Assembly: GCA_022828595.1 (NCBI GenBank)
Contig: JAKGHH010000004.1
Coordinates: 51,944,922 to 52,008,921 of the forward strand
Reading direction: 5' to 3'
Length of the DNA: 64,000 nucleotides
DNA from: Nelumbo lutea
Taxonomy: Eukaryota; Streptophyta; Magnoliopsida; Proteales; Nelumbonaceae
How positions within the stretch are numbered: the stretch's first letter is position 1; the number at the start of each line of letters is the position of its first letter. The notes under the pieces were generated by a model. It was given only the letters and a program-made list of their open reading frames with translations. It was not told the DNA's origin and ran no database searches. The position numbers and the translations under genes are program-made. Below are positions 12,680 through 24,681 of the stretch, piece by piece.

Positions 12680-13200
12680 ATGATTGTTATTACTTTTCAA
12701 GGTGGTTTGCCTTAGAAATTCTAGTATAGGAAAATCCTTTATTGAAGAAACTCTATTTAGTGGAGATCTCCATATTGGAAGTAACCAACATAGACAATGT
12801 GTCATCCATCCTCCGAAATGGAGAAAGAGTATGCTAGAAAAAAATGATGGCGGTTACACATCAAATGAAGCCCAAGTTGATGGTACTGAAACAGTTCACT
12901 TCTCTCTGTTTTGTTGATGATATTTACATAGTGGAGAGGTTGTACTTTTCTTGACATTTTTGTCTGTCGAAATGGTTGAATTATAATCTGGGTCTATTAT
13001 GGCAAGTCCAATTTGTATCACTAGTGCCTGTCAGGCTCCATTGTCTAGTTAATGGTCTTGGCCTTATCTTGATGGAGGAACTTCTACTCCTTGCATCTAA
13101 TGGCATTCATTCGCTTGTTTCCAGCCAGCCCTTTAAGAAAGCTTCCACTTGTTTCAGTTGAGCCCAAAGTCTCAATTGGTCATTTACCAAAACAGAAGTC
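12680..13200. other. Unassigned stretch in RPC4 intron 1
   Basis: This stretch has less biased composition than its neighbours and a plus-strand frame 12684-12917 of 77 codons, followed by further broken frames. I do not recognise a protein family in any frame. It may be the remnant of an element or pseudogene. Confidence 0.25.
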
Positions 13201-13802
13201 TCAACTAGCCCTGATTATGTCATTGGAATACAAAATTTCCTGCATTCCCACTAACGAGAATTAAAAGCTTTTATCAACTTATGATAACTGGTGTTTGCTC
13301 AAAGCCACTTTTAGTCGTATCACATCAAAAGGGTTTGGACCCAGAATTTTAGAGTTTTCAATTCTTCACTCCCTTATCAATAAATAAAACAGAGCATAGA
13401 ATTTCATTAACATATCAAAAACAATTGCAGATCAAAAGCATTCCTAGAGAAGTCGTGAAGCAAATAATTCCGATATCAGAGAAGGGAAGATAAAAAAATT
13501 GGTCTCATGCACTGCTTATGTAAATCAATGTAAATATTGTTGGAACACCATCCAAAGGGCTTAAAACAATATCAAAAGGAATAAAAAAAGAACACCTCTA
13601 TAAGCGAAAACTCAGAGAGCATTCAACAATCATTATCCTGGAAATAGAAATCAGCAAACCCAACGAAAGTACTGTAAGAAGAAAAAAAAAGAAAAAAAAA
13701 AAGAAAAAAGAAAAAAACAAGAGCACCTCGCCAAGGAGCTCTTAGTCTAACCAGTTTCAACAAAAAGGAAAAAACAAAACAAGAAGCCGTTAAATGCCGT
13801 AC

Positions 13803-13900
13803 CTATGTTGCCAGAGAACGTATCAACGCAGGCTGGCTAATGGTTGCCGAAAAGGGGATATAATCTCTGTGCGGCGATGGAGGTGAAGAAAGAAGGAAGA
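13803..13900 (-). promoter_or_regulatory. RPC4: Likely RPC4 5'-UTR exon and promoter-proximal region
   Basis: On the minus strand a CT-rich segment (13920-13880, containing CTTCCTTCTTTCTTCACC) is followed by CGCCGCACAGAG and then GGCAACATAG with a donor GTACGG at 13802. It has no ATG, is less AT-rich than its surroundings, and is spliced in my model to the acceptor at 5515. The transcription start is not defined. The CT-rich patch resembles the Y-patch of plant TATA-less promoters. This is inference from composition and splice signals. Confidence 0.5.
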
Positions 13901-14157
13901 TCGGACTGGAGTGGGGAGATTAAATCCAATTAGAGCGCCTTTTCCTAATAACGGCCGGGCTACAAATGGATCGGATATCAATTCGATTCGAATTCTAACC
14001 CGATCTGTTTACGCGATATTTGGTTTGGATATCCATACCCTTCACCTTCAGGCTTCAGCAATTGAAGGAATCAAATTTGATCGAAATATTTGATCTATTA
14101 AGTTATCACAGAGTCGATCTATCGAAAAAAAAATAATAATAATAAAGTTATTTCACA

Positions 14158-14610
14158 GGGCGATCTGAGAAATGCGATGGAGTTCTGGAGTCAAGTTCCC
14201 GCACTGATTCATTACAACTTGAGGTTGAGGTCGAGAATCCTGTCATTGATCAATGTAAGGAATCCCAGAAATATTTAGACATGGATGTTGCCGAGTAAGA
14301 AAGTTTGGAGGCAGAGAAGGGAAGAGTATTGTCCAATTGCTGGTTTTGATGCTCCCGAGGACTCTGCTGCTATGGTTGATGAGGTTTCAGCAGCAACCAA
14401 TGCATGCGTTCTGTGCACTGGACGCGTGAACTCGTCAATGGTTCAACCGGACACGAACCGGTCATAACACCCCAAACCTCATACTGCGAGATTTTTTTCC
14501 CTGGAAGTTTTCCTCCTTCCACCGAACCCTCTCTCCATCGGCGGCGACAAGGAGAGCTCCGGCGGCCATCGATTAGAATCAGCATGAAGCCAATATAAAC
14601 AGTTGCAGAA
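14158..14610 (+). other. Unassigned, possibly coding remnant upstream of RPC4
   Basis: Composition is coding-like. One plus frame from about 14158 to 14300 reads without stops and includes LQLEVEVENPVIDQC, and other frames stay open over 14285-14467 and 14404-14598. No frame is continuous and no family was recognised. The segment 14400-14580 is relatively GC-rich. It could be the broken end of a gene or captured DNA. Confidence 0.25.
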
Positions 14611-14635
14611 GGAAATTTATTCCGTGCTTCGATTT

Positions 14636-14919
14636 AAATTCAACTAGGTTTTTAAAACCGATCCGAACAACGAACCGGTTAGGGTCCGGTTCCTAGGTCG
14701 AACGGTGTGACCGTTAGAACCGAACGGATGACCCATTCTAATAAAAAAATAAAAAAATAAAAACCGATCAAACCGTTGATCAGCAGTTTGCTGACCAAAT
14801 AAACGGTTTTGGGGGAAATAATAATTCTGGGATAAAACAGAATCGGTCACCTAACTGGTTCCCGATTTTTCCGATCTGACCATCTAGTCCAGTCCGGTTT
14901 TGAAAACCACGAAATTCAG
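14636..14919 (-). mobile_element. hAT-like MITE (family A), 268 bp with 8-bp TSD
   Basis: The element 14644-14911 begins CTAGGTTTTTAAAA and ends TTTTGAAAACCACG, which are imperfect inverted repeats of the consensus CAWGGTTTTNAAAA. It is flanked by AAATTCAA (14636-14643) and AAATTCAG (14912-14919), an 8-bp duplication with one mismatch. Internal AACCGGTT and GACC words match the copies at 19355, 24404 and 51554. It is in reverse orientation relative to the 24404 copy. No coding capacity. Confidence 0.85.
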
Positions 14920-15299
14920 TTTTAAGCATAAATGTTTATGTGCAAATTTTAATAGTGATACGATTAGAATTAGGGTAAATTATAAATAGATACCCTGTAA
15001 TTTGGGGTAGTGACAGAAAACTTTCAATTGTAATATTTTAGCACCCTGAATTTTGTAAAACACACTTAGGTCCATCCGTCATTATGCAATACCAGAAATA
15101 TCCTTCTCATGTATTTATGAGATTATTCTCAGGTAACTAAACATCTCCTTGTGATGGTTTTCTCACATGGACAGCAAATAACATATTTAAATTTTCCAAT
15201 GATTGCATTCTCTCGTGATGATTTTATTTCGTGGAATGATCTCAAGAATACATGAGAAGGGAGATAACATAAGTGTTTATTTTTGAGAGTTCAAGATAC

Positions 15300-15440
15300 C
15301 TTTTTGTGCCAGGTCTGACATGGCCTAGCACAACGGTCCATAGGTCGTGCCAGGCCTGGCACAATCATGTGGTCCATTTTGGGCATGGGGTTTTAGGTCC
15401 ACAGGCTAGGCCGGCATGGCACAACCGAGTGGGCTGTGTG
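15300..15440. repeat. GC-richer repeat fragment (left part)
   Basis: The segment repeats GGCCTAGCACAACGG-like and CCAGGCCTGGCACAA words. A related vocabulary (GGCCTAGCTTGGCCC, GGCATGATACGGGCCC) appears at 18820-18990, on the far side of the 15445-18594 element. The two may be halves of one older repeat split by that insertion. This is an inference only. Confidence 0.35.
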
Positions 15441-16338
15441 GTTAGAATAAAATACGAAAACCTCCCCTGAATTTTCTGACAATCATAAAAACCTCCCCTC
15501 TGTTTTCATTTTAACAAAAATCTGCCCTTTATTTTTTAAAAAATATGCAACCACCTCTGTTCATAGACAGACAAGACAATCTATGAATCTAATGTGTTTG
15601 TTTTGTTAAATGCCTATCTATTTAAATACTTTCCAAAGTAAGAACTAGAGCCATCATCTCTCTCTAGGACGCATTGTATGGACCCTTCACTCCACCTACA
15701 TGCAACCTCCAATAACAATCCTCCACGTCATCTTAAAATGTGACTGAAACTTATAGAAAAAAATACAAAATTTTCCTCTCATCTTCTTCCCCTGATGTGC
15801 AAATGGAAGAACAGAGGTTCGAATAAGCACCAAGTGAGATTTTCCATCTCTCAAACATTTTGTTCTCTAAATTTTATTGGTTTTAGCATTTGGGTGCAAA
15901 TGAGGACTAAGGAAAAGCGTTAAGAGAAGAAGAGATCTCCAATCCTGGGTTCCACTTCCACGTCGTACTCCATTGGTCCTGGGTTCCACAAGAAATTCAT
16001 CGTTGGATATCCTTCAACGTTGAAGAAGACGAAGAGCTTTTTGTAGGCAAAGCTTGAAAGATTGGCTAACAAATAGATTGATTTAACCATTTAGAACTCA
16101 ATTTCTTAGTCATTTTCTTTACTACACAAGGATTAGGAAGATGATTTCCTCCTGCACGTTTTTGAAACCCACCTTCCGATTCTTCTTCCTTCTACTTCTC
16201 TTTCCATCGTTTCTGGTTTCAGACATCCCTGCTCCCACTTCCTTCCTTGCTTAAACCTTTTTTAGGCAGGTATAGTTCCAATTTTTTATTGTTTTTCCTT
16301 TGACTTCGACCTTTTTCATGAGAGGTTTGAGCAATTAG

Positions 16339-17243
16339 ATTGGGAGTAGACCTGTTCATGGGCTGGGCTTTTACTCTTCATAAACAGGGTTTTGTTAGGC
16401 CCGAGCCTGAGCCCGGCCCGACCAACAAGCCTACAACTTGGGCCCGAGCCCGGCCCTAATAAAAAGCCCAAAGCCCGGGCCTGAGCCCGAAGCCCGACCT
16501 AACAGAAAGATGGTCACCGGTGCTGAGTTCGCGCGACTGTTCCTCGGTGCTGAATTCACTAGAGAAAATAATGAGAAAAAGGAGGGTTGTAGCTGCTAGC
16601 CTACGTTCGTTGGAGATTGCCAAAGAAGAAAAACAATTGAGAGGGAACAAGGAACTGAGAATGAGAAGTGAGAACTGCTGGCCCATTTATCAGAGAAGAA
16701 AACACTTGAGAAGACATGAACAGAGAGGGAAGGGGAAAGTTAGGCTCGGGTAGGGTTTTGAGAGTTTAAAATGATGACTATTCACCACCACCACCGATGC
16801 CTATGTTCGTCGCTTTGCCGGTACTTGAGTTTGCATATGAGATTCTGAGAGAGAGAGAGGGGGGGGGGGAAGGACTCACCACCGGTCCACTGGAGTTCAC
16901 TAGTTGCGCCAATGAGTGCTTGTCGGTTCTGTCTGCTTGAGAGTGAGAGGTTGTGACTGTGAAAACTGAGAAGTGAGAACTGAGGTTTGGCGGCTAAGAC
17001 TAAGAGAAAGAGATGATTGAGAAGAGAGGGGTTAGGATATTTAGGGCTAGGATTTTTGGTTTAACCTATAAGTCGGGCCGGGTTAGTCTTTTTTGACAAA
17101 TCTCGAGCTTGGCCCGCAACATAATCGGGCTCGAGCTTTTAGGCCCGAGGTCAAGCCCGTGGGCTCAAATGTGTGTTCAAGCCCATCTAGGGGCCGGGCC
17201 AACCCGTCAGGCTACCCTGCCCATGAACAATTCTAATTGAGAG
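16339..17243. mobile_element. Non-autonomous hAT-like element, 889 bp with 8-bp TSD
   Basis: The element 16347-17235 has inverted ends: TAGACCTGTTCATGGGC on the left and, as reverse complement of the right end, TAGAATTGTTCATGGGC. It is flanked by ATTGGGAG (16339-16346) and ATTGAGAG (17236-17243), an 8-bp duplication with one mismatch. The subterminal regions are full of GGCCCGAGC and GGGCTCGAGC repeats in both orientations. The core 16500-17030 is non-repetitive and includes a 76-codon minus frame (16686-16456) of unknown nature. No hAT transposase domain was seen. Confidence 0.88.
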
Positions 17244-17686
17244 GAGCCACACACTCCTTTTCCGTGAAGGTTTTGAGCATGGCTCCTTTTTTTGTAAGGC
17301 AAGAAGCCGCCTTCCTTTTTCGTGAGGGGAGGAACCACACACTCTCATGCCATTAGATTGGAATATATATTTAACTCCAATGGGCAATGGCCTTCCTTGT
17401 AGTGATCTTTTCCCGCCCTTTTATTCTGTTGCGACCTACGAGTGATGACGGTCCTACTTCTCACTCTGTTTAATTGTTGGAGTGGAGACAAAGCAAGGTA
17501 GACGTGAGGTCAACTGGCTAGTAGCCATCCTACGGAGAGCTTGCAGTTTGGCGGTGAGGCCCCCACTGACCAACCCATGGAGAGGCTGCAATCTCGTGGG
17601 ATGATTCCCCTACTTCTGCTACTCCAGGAATGACGTGTCGTGGATTGACCTTCCCAAATGGATGAAAAGGTTGGTGACTCTAGTTC

Positions 17687-18425
17687 TTAAGTAAAGGGAA
17701 ATTGTCTAAAACTCATCATGATTTTTCAACATTTCTCTTAAAATCACCACAACTTTTCAAAATGTCTAAAATTCACCATGCCATTAAGTTTTTATTTTAC
17801 AAAATTCACTTTTTGTTATTGCACCGTTAATGCTTCTTAATAGAGGTGTCCATGTCAGCATAAATAACAATTCATGACCAAATTACTCTTGAATGGTGAG
17901 TTAGAGAAAAAATGGTCTTTTTCAGTTTTCAATTTTCTTGTTTTCTTTGCATTTTTAATGTTTTGTTATAATTTCCAATGTTTCTTTTTATATTTTTCTG
18001 TTTTCTACAATCTATAAATTTTTGGTGTTTTCTACAATTTTTACTTTCAGATTTTGTTTTTCAATTTCTATAGTTCCTATAATTTGAAAACAATTTTTTT
18101 TTTTTATTTTGTTTGCAATTTCTATATTTTTTTTTTGTAATTTCTATGTTTTTAAGTATTTTATATTTGAAAATATTTTTTTTGAATTTTTTCTTTTTTT
18201 CACGTCTAAATATTAAAATGGTAATATATTAGCACCCGTTAATTTATTTTGTATATATTTTATATTTTCTATGAAGATTAAAATGGTAATATATTAACAC
18301 TCGTTAGTTTATTTAACATCAAGTTAGTGATATGGTGAGTTGATGACATTTTGAAAAGTTGTGGTGAGTTTAAGAGAAATGTTGAAAACTCATGGCAGAG
18401 TTTTAGACAATTTCCCTTAAGAAAA
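17687..18425. mobile_element. Mutator-like MITE, 721 bp with 9-bp TSD
   Basis: The element 17696-18416 starts GGGAAATTGTCTAAAACTC; the reverse complement of its right end reads the same. Inverted similarity extends about 75 bp through CAACATTTCTCTTAAA and CACCACAACTTTTCAAAATG. It is flanked by TTAAGTAAA (17687-17695) and TTAAGAAAA (18417-18425), a 9-bp duplication with one mismatch, as expected for Mutator-like elements. The interior is T-rich and non-coding. It is nested in the 15445-18594 element. Confidence 0.9.
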
Positions 18426-18819
18426 TGAATAGTGTTTTGGAGGATATTTTAATAAATCTACATTTAAATAAATAGATATACGAGTAAAATAGGCATTTTG
18501 AAAAAACAAATACATTAGGTAGGCTTTTTTGTCTAGGAAGGGAGGTAGTTGTATATTTTCTAAAAGGTATAGGGGAGGTTTTTGTATTTTACCCTATTAT
18601 TTATATATATTTATATATAATTATAATATATTATATAAGTTATAATTATATAATAATATATAGTATATAATATATTAATAAAATAAACAATTGTTTTCAA
18701 TTTTATTATACTAATTTACTTAACTATTGTATATATAAGCAATTGTATACATCAAAATTCATATAAAATTAAAATTCTAAGTTTTTTTTTTCATTTTTTT
18801 TTTAAATAAATAGCTTTGG

Positions 18820-18990
18820 TCCAGTCCATGGCCTAGCTTGGCCCAAGGCTTGGCCTATGGACCAGCCCAGTCCACGGCATGATACGGGCCCAAACAAGTT
18901 TAGGTCGTGAGCCATCTCGGGCTAATCTCCCAAGTTATCCCAGGGGAGGGCGGCACGACCCGTTTTACACCTTTACTACTTTTTTCTCCA
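18820..18990. repeat. GC-richer repeat fragment (right part)
   Basis: The run of GGCCTAGCTTGGCCC, GGACCAGCCCAGTCC and CGGGCCCAAAC words is possibly the other half of the repeat at 15300-15440. A 67-codon plus frame overlaps it (18879-19082) but has no family features. Confidence 0.35.
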
Positions 18991-19346
18991 CTGTTGAAAG
19001 AACAAGATCACAATTTCAGCCACTAGCTTTTGGGTTTCTTTATTTTTATATGTTTTGTGGTTGTGTTTCATATGCTTTTTGATCTCTAAAGTATAGAATA
19101 TCTCCTCTTTGGTTGTGATCAATAGATAGCTCTATTGAACAAGGCATTCAGGAAATCAGCATTAGCTCTAGCTTTTCTAACCAAGAACCTAAAAATCCAT
19201 TATACTTTTTTGCCAAATTACCAAGCCATCTAATGTACATCTGTCAATGAGAGTTGGTGTATGCAGAAACTCAAAAAAAAAAAAAAGGTTGGTGTGTATA
19301 TTGGAATCTAAATTTTAATTCATATCTAGTGTTTTCTTTTTTTGAA

Positions 19347-19675
19347 CAATAAACCATGGTTTTCGAACCGTCGTTGACCCAGACAATTGGACCATTTGGC
19401 CTGGAAACCATTTAGGCAACCGGTTCCATTTTACCCCCAAACCTGGTTCTTGGCAGAAACCCATTAAATCAGTCAATGACCCGTTGACCTAGGCAGTCAA
19501 ACCATTGACCTATCAACCTATTTAACGGTTTTTCGCTGTCTTTTATTTTTAATTATTTTTTATTTTTTTCTTAGAATAGGCCGTCATTCGAACCGGATGG
19601 TCGAACCATCAACCTGGAAACTGGTGACCAGAATGGTTTCGCTTCCGAGTCATTTTTTAAAACCATGCAGTAAAC
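19347..19675 (+). mobile_element. hAT-like MITE (family A), 313 bp with 8-bp TSD
   Basis: The element 19355-19667 starts CATGGTTTTCGAACC and ends TTTTTTAAAACCATG. The flanks are CAATAAAC (19347-19354) and CAGTAAAC (19668-19675), an 8-bp duplication with one mismatch. The first 150 bp align with the reverse complement of the right part of the 51554-52136 copy (GTTGACCC, GGAAAC, ACCGGTTCC, ACCTGGT words in order). No coding capacity. Confidence 0.87.
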
Positions 19676-20711
19676 AAAAAAGTTCAATGGCATTGGAGTC
19701 ATAGTAAACTCAAGGTTATCAAGAGCAATAATTTGGTTTTCTTAAAGAACAAATACCATTGTTCATTGTTAATCACAATTCATCTCATGCCACAAGAATA
19801 TACAGTCAAGATTAGATAGGTGTTAATGATATATAAGCAGTAGAAGTTTGCAATTGACCATACCAAAATATAAACAATATATAACAAAAAGATTGTATAA
19901 CTAATAAAATGCTAGTCCAAAATAGCTGGCTATTACACTGGAAAAAAGTTTGGCTTCTATCAAGGCAGGTCGATGCTCGCACCCTTTGAGCAGCCCCTTG
20001 CAACCTTGCATTGGGAACATCTTCCATAAAATAAATCACATAACTACGGAAATATTTACAATACAAGGTTGTAAAGGTTGTTGGAACGGGCTTTCCCTTG
20101 ACTGAAGCCGAATTCACCACCAGAAAATTGCATTGCTTGAAGAATTAGTACTCTGTACTTCATGCCAACATAGTTGTTGATCATTTTCTCATGGATTACT
20201 ATACAATTGGGATTTGACTGTTAATAAGTTCAATCTCCTGCTACTTTTTGCCTGATTTTGACTACCAAAGGGGTCGACATTACTTCTGATGAAACCAGCC
20301 CTTATGTATGTTAAACTTATTCTGATTTATTATTCTCCCTTGTTAACCACTATGGATTGTTAATTTCTGTATATGGATATTAACTTCACAAGTTCCTTTA
20401 CTAATTCATCCTTTTAGAAATAACTACCAGGGACTTGTAAGATATACGAGCTTTATTAAGTGAAAGTGCAACAATAAAAACACACAAGAGTAGACAATTT
20501 TGTTTATATTTTAATTTTTAAATAATTTATAATTATTTATATTTTGTATACCACTTTTAATAAATTTTTATAATACAAAAATAATAATTAATTTTAGCTA
20601 ATTTAATAGTCTAATCCCTAATAAATTACAATGGTTTAATCTCCAATAATTATTGAAAATTTATAGGAAAACACATAATTATTGAAAATAAATTTATAAT
20701 AAAAATACAAT
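19676..20711. other. Gene-free stretch
   Basis: Minus-strand open frames occur around 20120-19812 with no recognisable family. The part 20490-20700 is very AT-rich. I see no repeat ends or gene here. Confidence 0.4.
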
Positions 20712-21290
20712 AAGGGTCCATTTGGTTCATAAGAAAGGATGGAATCAGAATCACCTATTCTTGACGCCTATTTGGTTCAGTTCAGAATAGGAATCAGATT
20801 CCAATTGTTATTGTTTGATTCAAGTAGAAGTCATAATCAAAATCAACCAGAATATTCAATTTTGCCCCTATTAAAAGAACTTCAAAAAACAACAATCAAA
20901 TAAAAATAACTTTTCATAGTTATAGATCATAAAAAAAAAATATAAACATCTTTAGAGGGGAATGGCGGTAGCAAGAAGAGGGGCGAAGAAGAAGAAGAAG
21001 AAGAAGAATGGTTGGCAGTGGTCTTAATTACCTCACTAGAGATGGGGTTGGTGGTAGTGGAAAGAAGAGGGGCAATTGAACTAGAAGGAGAAGATGGGGT
21101 TGGCGGCGATGGAAAGAATGGGAGTGGTTGATTAGGAAGAAGAAGAAGATGATGATGAACGAGAAGGAGAGTGGTCGGGAATGGCCATTCCCCTATATGG
21201 GTAATCCCATTCTGCTTAGAATGGCACTCAACCAAATGGCAGGAATCAAAATGGGCCATTCCAATTCTTGATTCCATGCTTAAATTAATC
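20712..21290. repeat. MITE-like repeat of the 7529-8060 family
   Basis: It starts GGGTCCATTTGGTTCATAAG, then carries GGAATCAGAATCACC and GGAATCAGATTCCAATTG, parallel to the copy at 7529. The far side contains inverted words such as CAACCAAATGGC and GGAATCAAAATGGGCC, which suggests terminal inverted symmetry over about 580 bp. A (GAA)n tract lies at 20987-21007. Class is probably PIF/Harbinger-like, but the duplication was not resolved. Confidence 0.5.
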
Positions 21291-21784
21291 AATAAATAGT
21301 GTTGTAGGCACCCCATTTTTGCACCCTTAAATCTCTCTATAGCACTTTAATCTTCAAGCTTCAACCAATCTCTTAGTCAAGCTAGGGGTATTTTATGAAT
21401 TTTTGCTTTGAACCGCCAAATTAACCCAATGAAACCAATAGACACGTAGAGATTGAAATTCTGAATTCAATGATACCAAAATTGCCTAAACCCAACACCT
21501 TTCACCCCTCTGTTTTATGACTCAGGGCCAGAATTGATCCTAACACTAAATTTGAAATATTCTTTTATTGCAGGCTAAACGTTAATAGAGAATTTGACGT
21601 TGTTTATTTTGGTTTTAGTTAGTTAGCATCATTAGCCAATGAATTGATTTAGTTGTTTTCGTTTACTTTAGTTTTCATTTGCATTGTGATACATGAGAGA
21701 GTGTTACATGCATTTTAGAAGTATGAAAGATTGTCAAGAGGAATCACAATAAATGTAGACGGTGTTGCATACATTTATCAAAAT

Positions 21785-22130
21785 AAAATAATGTGGATGG
21801 TGGCCAAGGTCCAAATATTTCTGGCTTGGACATTGTTTTGAGAAATCACAAAGGCTATTTGGTTTGTGCAAGAGCTGTAAGAACAAAGCCTTCAAATCCT
21901 AAGGTCACAGAAGCACATGCTTGTAGAGCAGGACTGCATGCAGTTTGCTTCAGATCTGAACCTGAACTATATTTGGCTTGAAGGAGATGCTCAAAAGGTT
22001 GTTTATAATTATCGCTGATTGCAGGAACTTTTTGCAAAAATTTTAAGTTGTCAATATCTTTGTACCACGTACAGGTAACAAAGTAGCACATATTCTCACC
22101 AAATGCTTGTTCGTTTCCTCTTAACTCTTA
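21785..22130 (+). pseudogene. LINE RNase H domain remnant
   Basis: The plus strand from about 21793 encodes ISGLDIVLRNHKGYLVCARA followed by an EAHACRAGL block, which matches the middle of LINE-type RNase H domains (VLRNxxGxx...EAxAxxxGL). The frame breaks after about 62 codons. It precedes the larger LINE remnant at 22700 and ends where a LINE 3' end could lie, so it is probably a different copy. Confidence 0.7.
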
Positions 22131-24395
22131 TATCTTAAAAGAAATCTTTTAACTTTAAGAGAAAAATGGTTGTTCGTTTCCTCTTATCTCTTAAAGTGCA
22201 ATCATACAATTTTTTGTTTTTCAATGATACCCCCAAAAAGACAAACAAAAACTCTCATATATGGGGTCAAAATGGATATTTGATAATTTTCAGAATTCAG
22301 AATTTAAAACAACATTTTTTTGCACTCAGAATTCATCAAAGGAAAGAAAAGTTCACCAAAAACCCCAAGACTATTAATTACGGCCATCAGAACTTGTGCA
22401 AGAAGGAGAAACCTGATATTCTATTTCTATGTTAGAACATCTCAACCCTTTTAGTAGTGAAGCCTTAGGAACCATACTTCATTTTTCAAAACTCAATATA
22501 CAAGGAGGTCACTAGACAATCGAGTGGGCTAGCTTGTTGTTGGACTAATAATATAAAGTCCAAGTTTTATTGGTCACCAGCCACCTCATTCACCTATTCA
22601 TAGCAAATAATCCCCCCTCCAATTCATGGCATCTCCTACTTTTCTATGAACATTCCTAGAGAAGTCAAAGAAAGGTTGAATGGTCCTCCCGTTCCTCCCT
22701 CATAAACACAACCCAAGCACCTTGATTCTTGATGGGAGATATTAGTGATATATATCTTAGCCAAGATAAAAGAAAATAAAAACAAGATACCCTAAGATCT
22801 CACAACATATGAAGAACTTCATCTCTCACTACCAACTAACTGACCTTGACTAATCAAGACCTCCATTTACATGGTCCAATGGCTAGACGAGATCCCACTA
22901 GGTACCGGAAGGATTGGACCATATCTTAGCTACTTCTAGTTGGTGCAACTCTTCCCAAAAACTACCTTGCATCATCTTCCTATCATCTCTCGGACCACAA
23001 TCCTATAAAGCTAAACACACACCCTAGTAGATAGAAATTCAGATCATAGTTTAATTTCCAATCATTTTGAACAAATTATCAAGGAGGCTTGGTCAACTAT
23101 GGTTCCTAGGCATCCATGATACAAAGCCACTACCAAGCTTAGGGAATGCAAAAAGCTTCTCAAAAGTTGGAATCTTGTCTATTATTGACATATCCAAAAC
23201 CACCTTAGGTAAAATCTCCACCTTAAACAAGTCTTACATCCTGAATCAAATTAATTTTGAATTACAATAACTTTAAAAACAATACCATTAGTGGCTATCG
23301 GAGGAAGAACAATTATGGAGAGTCAAATCAAATGAACTTTGATTAAAGGAAGAGGACAATAATACAAAATTCTTTCATCAAATCACAAAGCAAAAAGTAA
23401 CAAAAATAGTAATGTCTAAGTCAAGAGCTCAAAAGGCCAATGGACATCCAATAAAAGGGAAGTTTCTAAGGCATTTTTAATATTATCTACAAAATAGGAG
23501 GGGAGTTAGAATTTTTTGATCCAGTCCTATTAACATCTCTTACCCTCCCACAAATTGGGCAAAATCACAAACATTCATTGATGGTCCCACCCAATACTAA
23601 GGAACTCCATCTCATAATCAAACAAACGAACCCTCACAAAGCTCTAAGGCTGGATGGTTTCACTGCTTACTTTTATCAATACTTTTGGGATGTTATCAAA
23701 AATGAAATCTTTAAGATGGTCATTGATTTCATTCATTCAGAGCAACTCTCCAAAGAGAAAATAATACAAACTTTGTCTTCATCCCAAAGTGTAGCTCACT
23801 CATGGATGTATCTAATTATAAACCCGTCATCCTTTTTAATATCTTATACAAAATAATTTCCATGTTGCTAGTTACAAGAATGCAAGAAATCCTCCAAGAT
23901 GCCATATCACCCTTTCAATTTGGTTTTCTTAAAAATAGATAGATCATTGACAATATCTTAAGAGTGAAAAAAAATCACTCACCATATGAGAACCGGAAGG
24001 GCAAATGTTTCATTGTAATCAAACTAGACATGTCTAAAGCTTTTGACAGAATGAAATGGAAATTTCTAAGAGAAGTAATGGCCAAAATGATGAAATCTGA
24101 TTTCTCAATGTATTGATACACCAACATAATCCATCAAGTTAGAGGGAGAAGCCCATAATCACTTTCATCTAAAGGGAGGGCTCAAACAAGGGGGCCCTTT
24201 ATCCCCTATCCCTTTATCTTCTTCACTAAAGTACTCACCCAATTCATCAATAATGCATCAAATGAAGGGGAAATTTCTGGCATCAGAATTAGTAGGAACA
24301 ATCCAGCAATTACCACCTTTTATTCACAGATGATGTCATTTTGTTTTGCAAGGATGATCTCTCTCAAGTCCGGCCTTGAACCAAATTCTTACGAA

Positions 24396-24681
24396 GTTTG
24401 AACCATGGTTTTCAAAATCAGAGTGTACTGGATGGTCGGACTGGGAAAACTGGGAACCGATCAGGTGAGCGGTTCCGTTTTTTCTCAAAACTGGATATTT
24501 GCAAAAAAACGTTGATTTGGTCAACAAACCGCTGGCCCAAGCGGTTGAATCGTTTGAACCCTTCAACTGTTTTGTCCATTTTTTTTATTTTTTTGTCAGA
24601 ATGGACTAAACCATTTGACCCAGGAACCGATCCCCTAACCGGTTTGTTCTCCAGGTTGGTTTTAAAAACCTTGGTTTGAAC
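24396..24681 (+). mobile_element. hAT-like MITE (family A), 270 bp with perfect 8-bp TSD
   Basis: The element 24404-24673 starts CATGGTTTTCAAAA and ends TTTTAAAAACCTTG. It is flanked by GTTTGAAC on both sides (24396-24403 and 24674-24681), a perfect 8-bp duplication. The flanks join back into the LINE reverse-transcriptase reading frame, which independently fixes the boundaries and defines family A as hAT-like. No coding capacity. Confidence 0.93.

Larger units (their letters stand above)
5515..13802 (-). other. Large first intron of RPC4 (8.3 kb), filled with repeats
   Basis: The acceptor TTGCAG lies at 5520-5515, next to the exon holding the start codon. The proposed donor is at 13802, after the exon ending GGCAACATAG. 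Between them I see RTE-type LINE remnants (6.0-6.3 and 10.5-10.8 kb), a 116-bp tandem duplication, MITE-like segments and simple repeats, but no coding exon. The region 9350-10460 shows nothing identifiable. The intron assignment rests on one inferred 5'-UTR exon and would need transcript data. Confidence 0.6.
15445..18594. mobile_element. Large MULE-like element with long inverted ends, carrying nested insertions
   Basis: The left end, GAATAAAATACGAAAACCTC, is an inverted match to the right end, whose reverse complement starts GGGTAAAATACAAAAACCTC. Similarity continues inwards for roughly 150 bp, with ACCTC, ATGTGTTTGTTTT and TGCCTAT blocks in the same order. Long TIRs without transposase suggest a non-autonomous Mutator-like element. 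Two further elements (16347-17235 and 17696-18416) sit inside. Flanking 9-mers do not match well, so the outer target duplication is not confirmed. Confidence 0.65.

Noticed and set aside
14960..15070. MULE-like left terminus (AGGGTAAATTATAAATAG)
   Set aside because: No inverted partner was found within the next few kilobases.
15800..15850. GGTTCGAAT resembling a tRNA T-loop
   Set aside because: No matching acceptor, D or anticodon stems upstream.
19812..20120. 102-codon minus-strand open frame
   Set aside because: No recognisable domain, unremarkable context, no splice or promoter signals.
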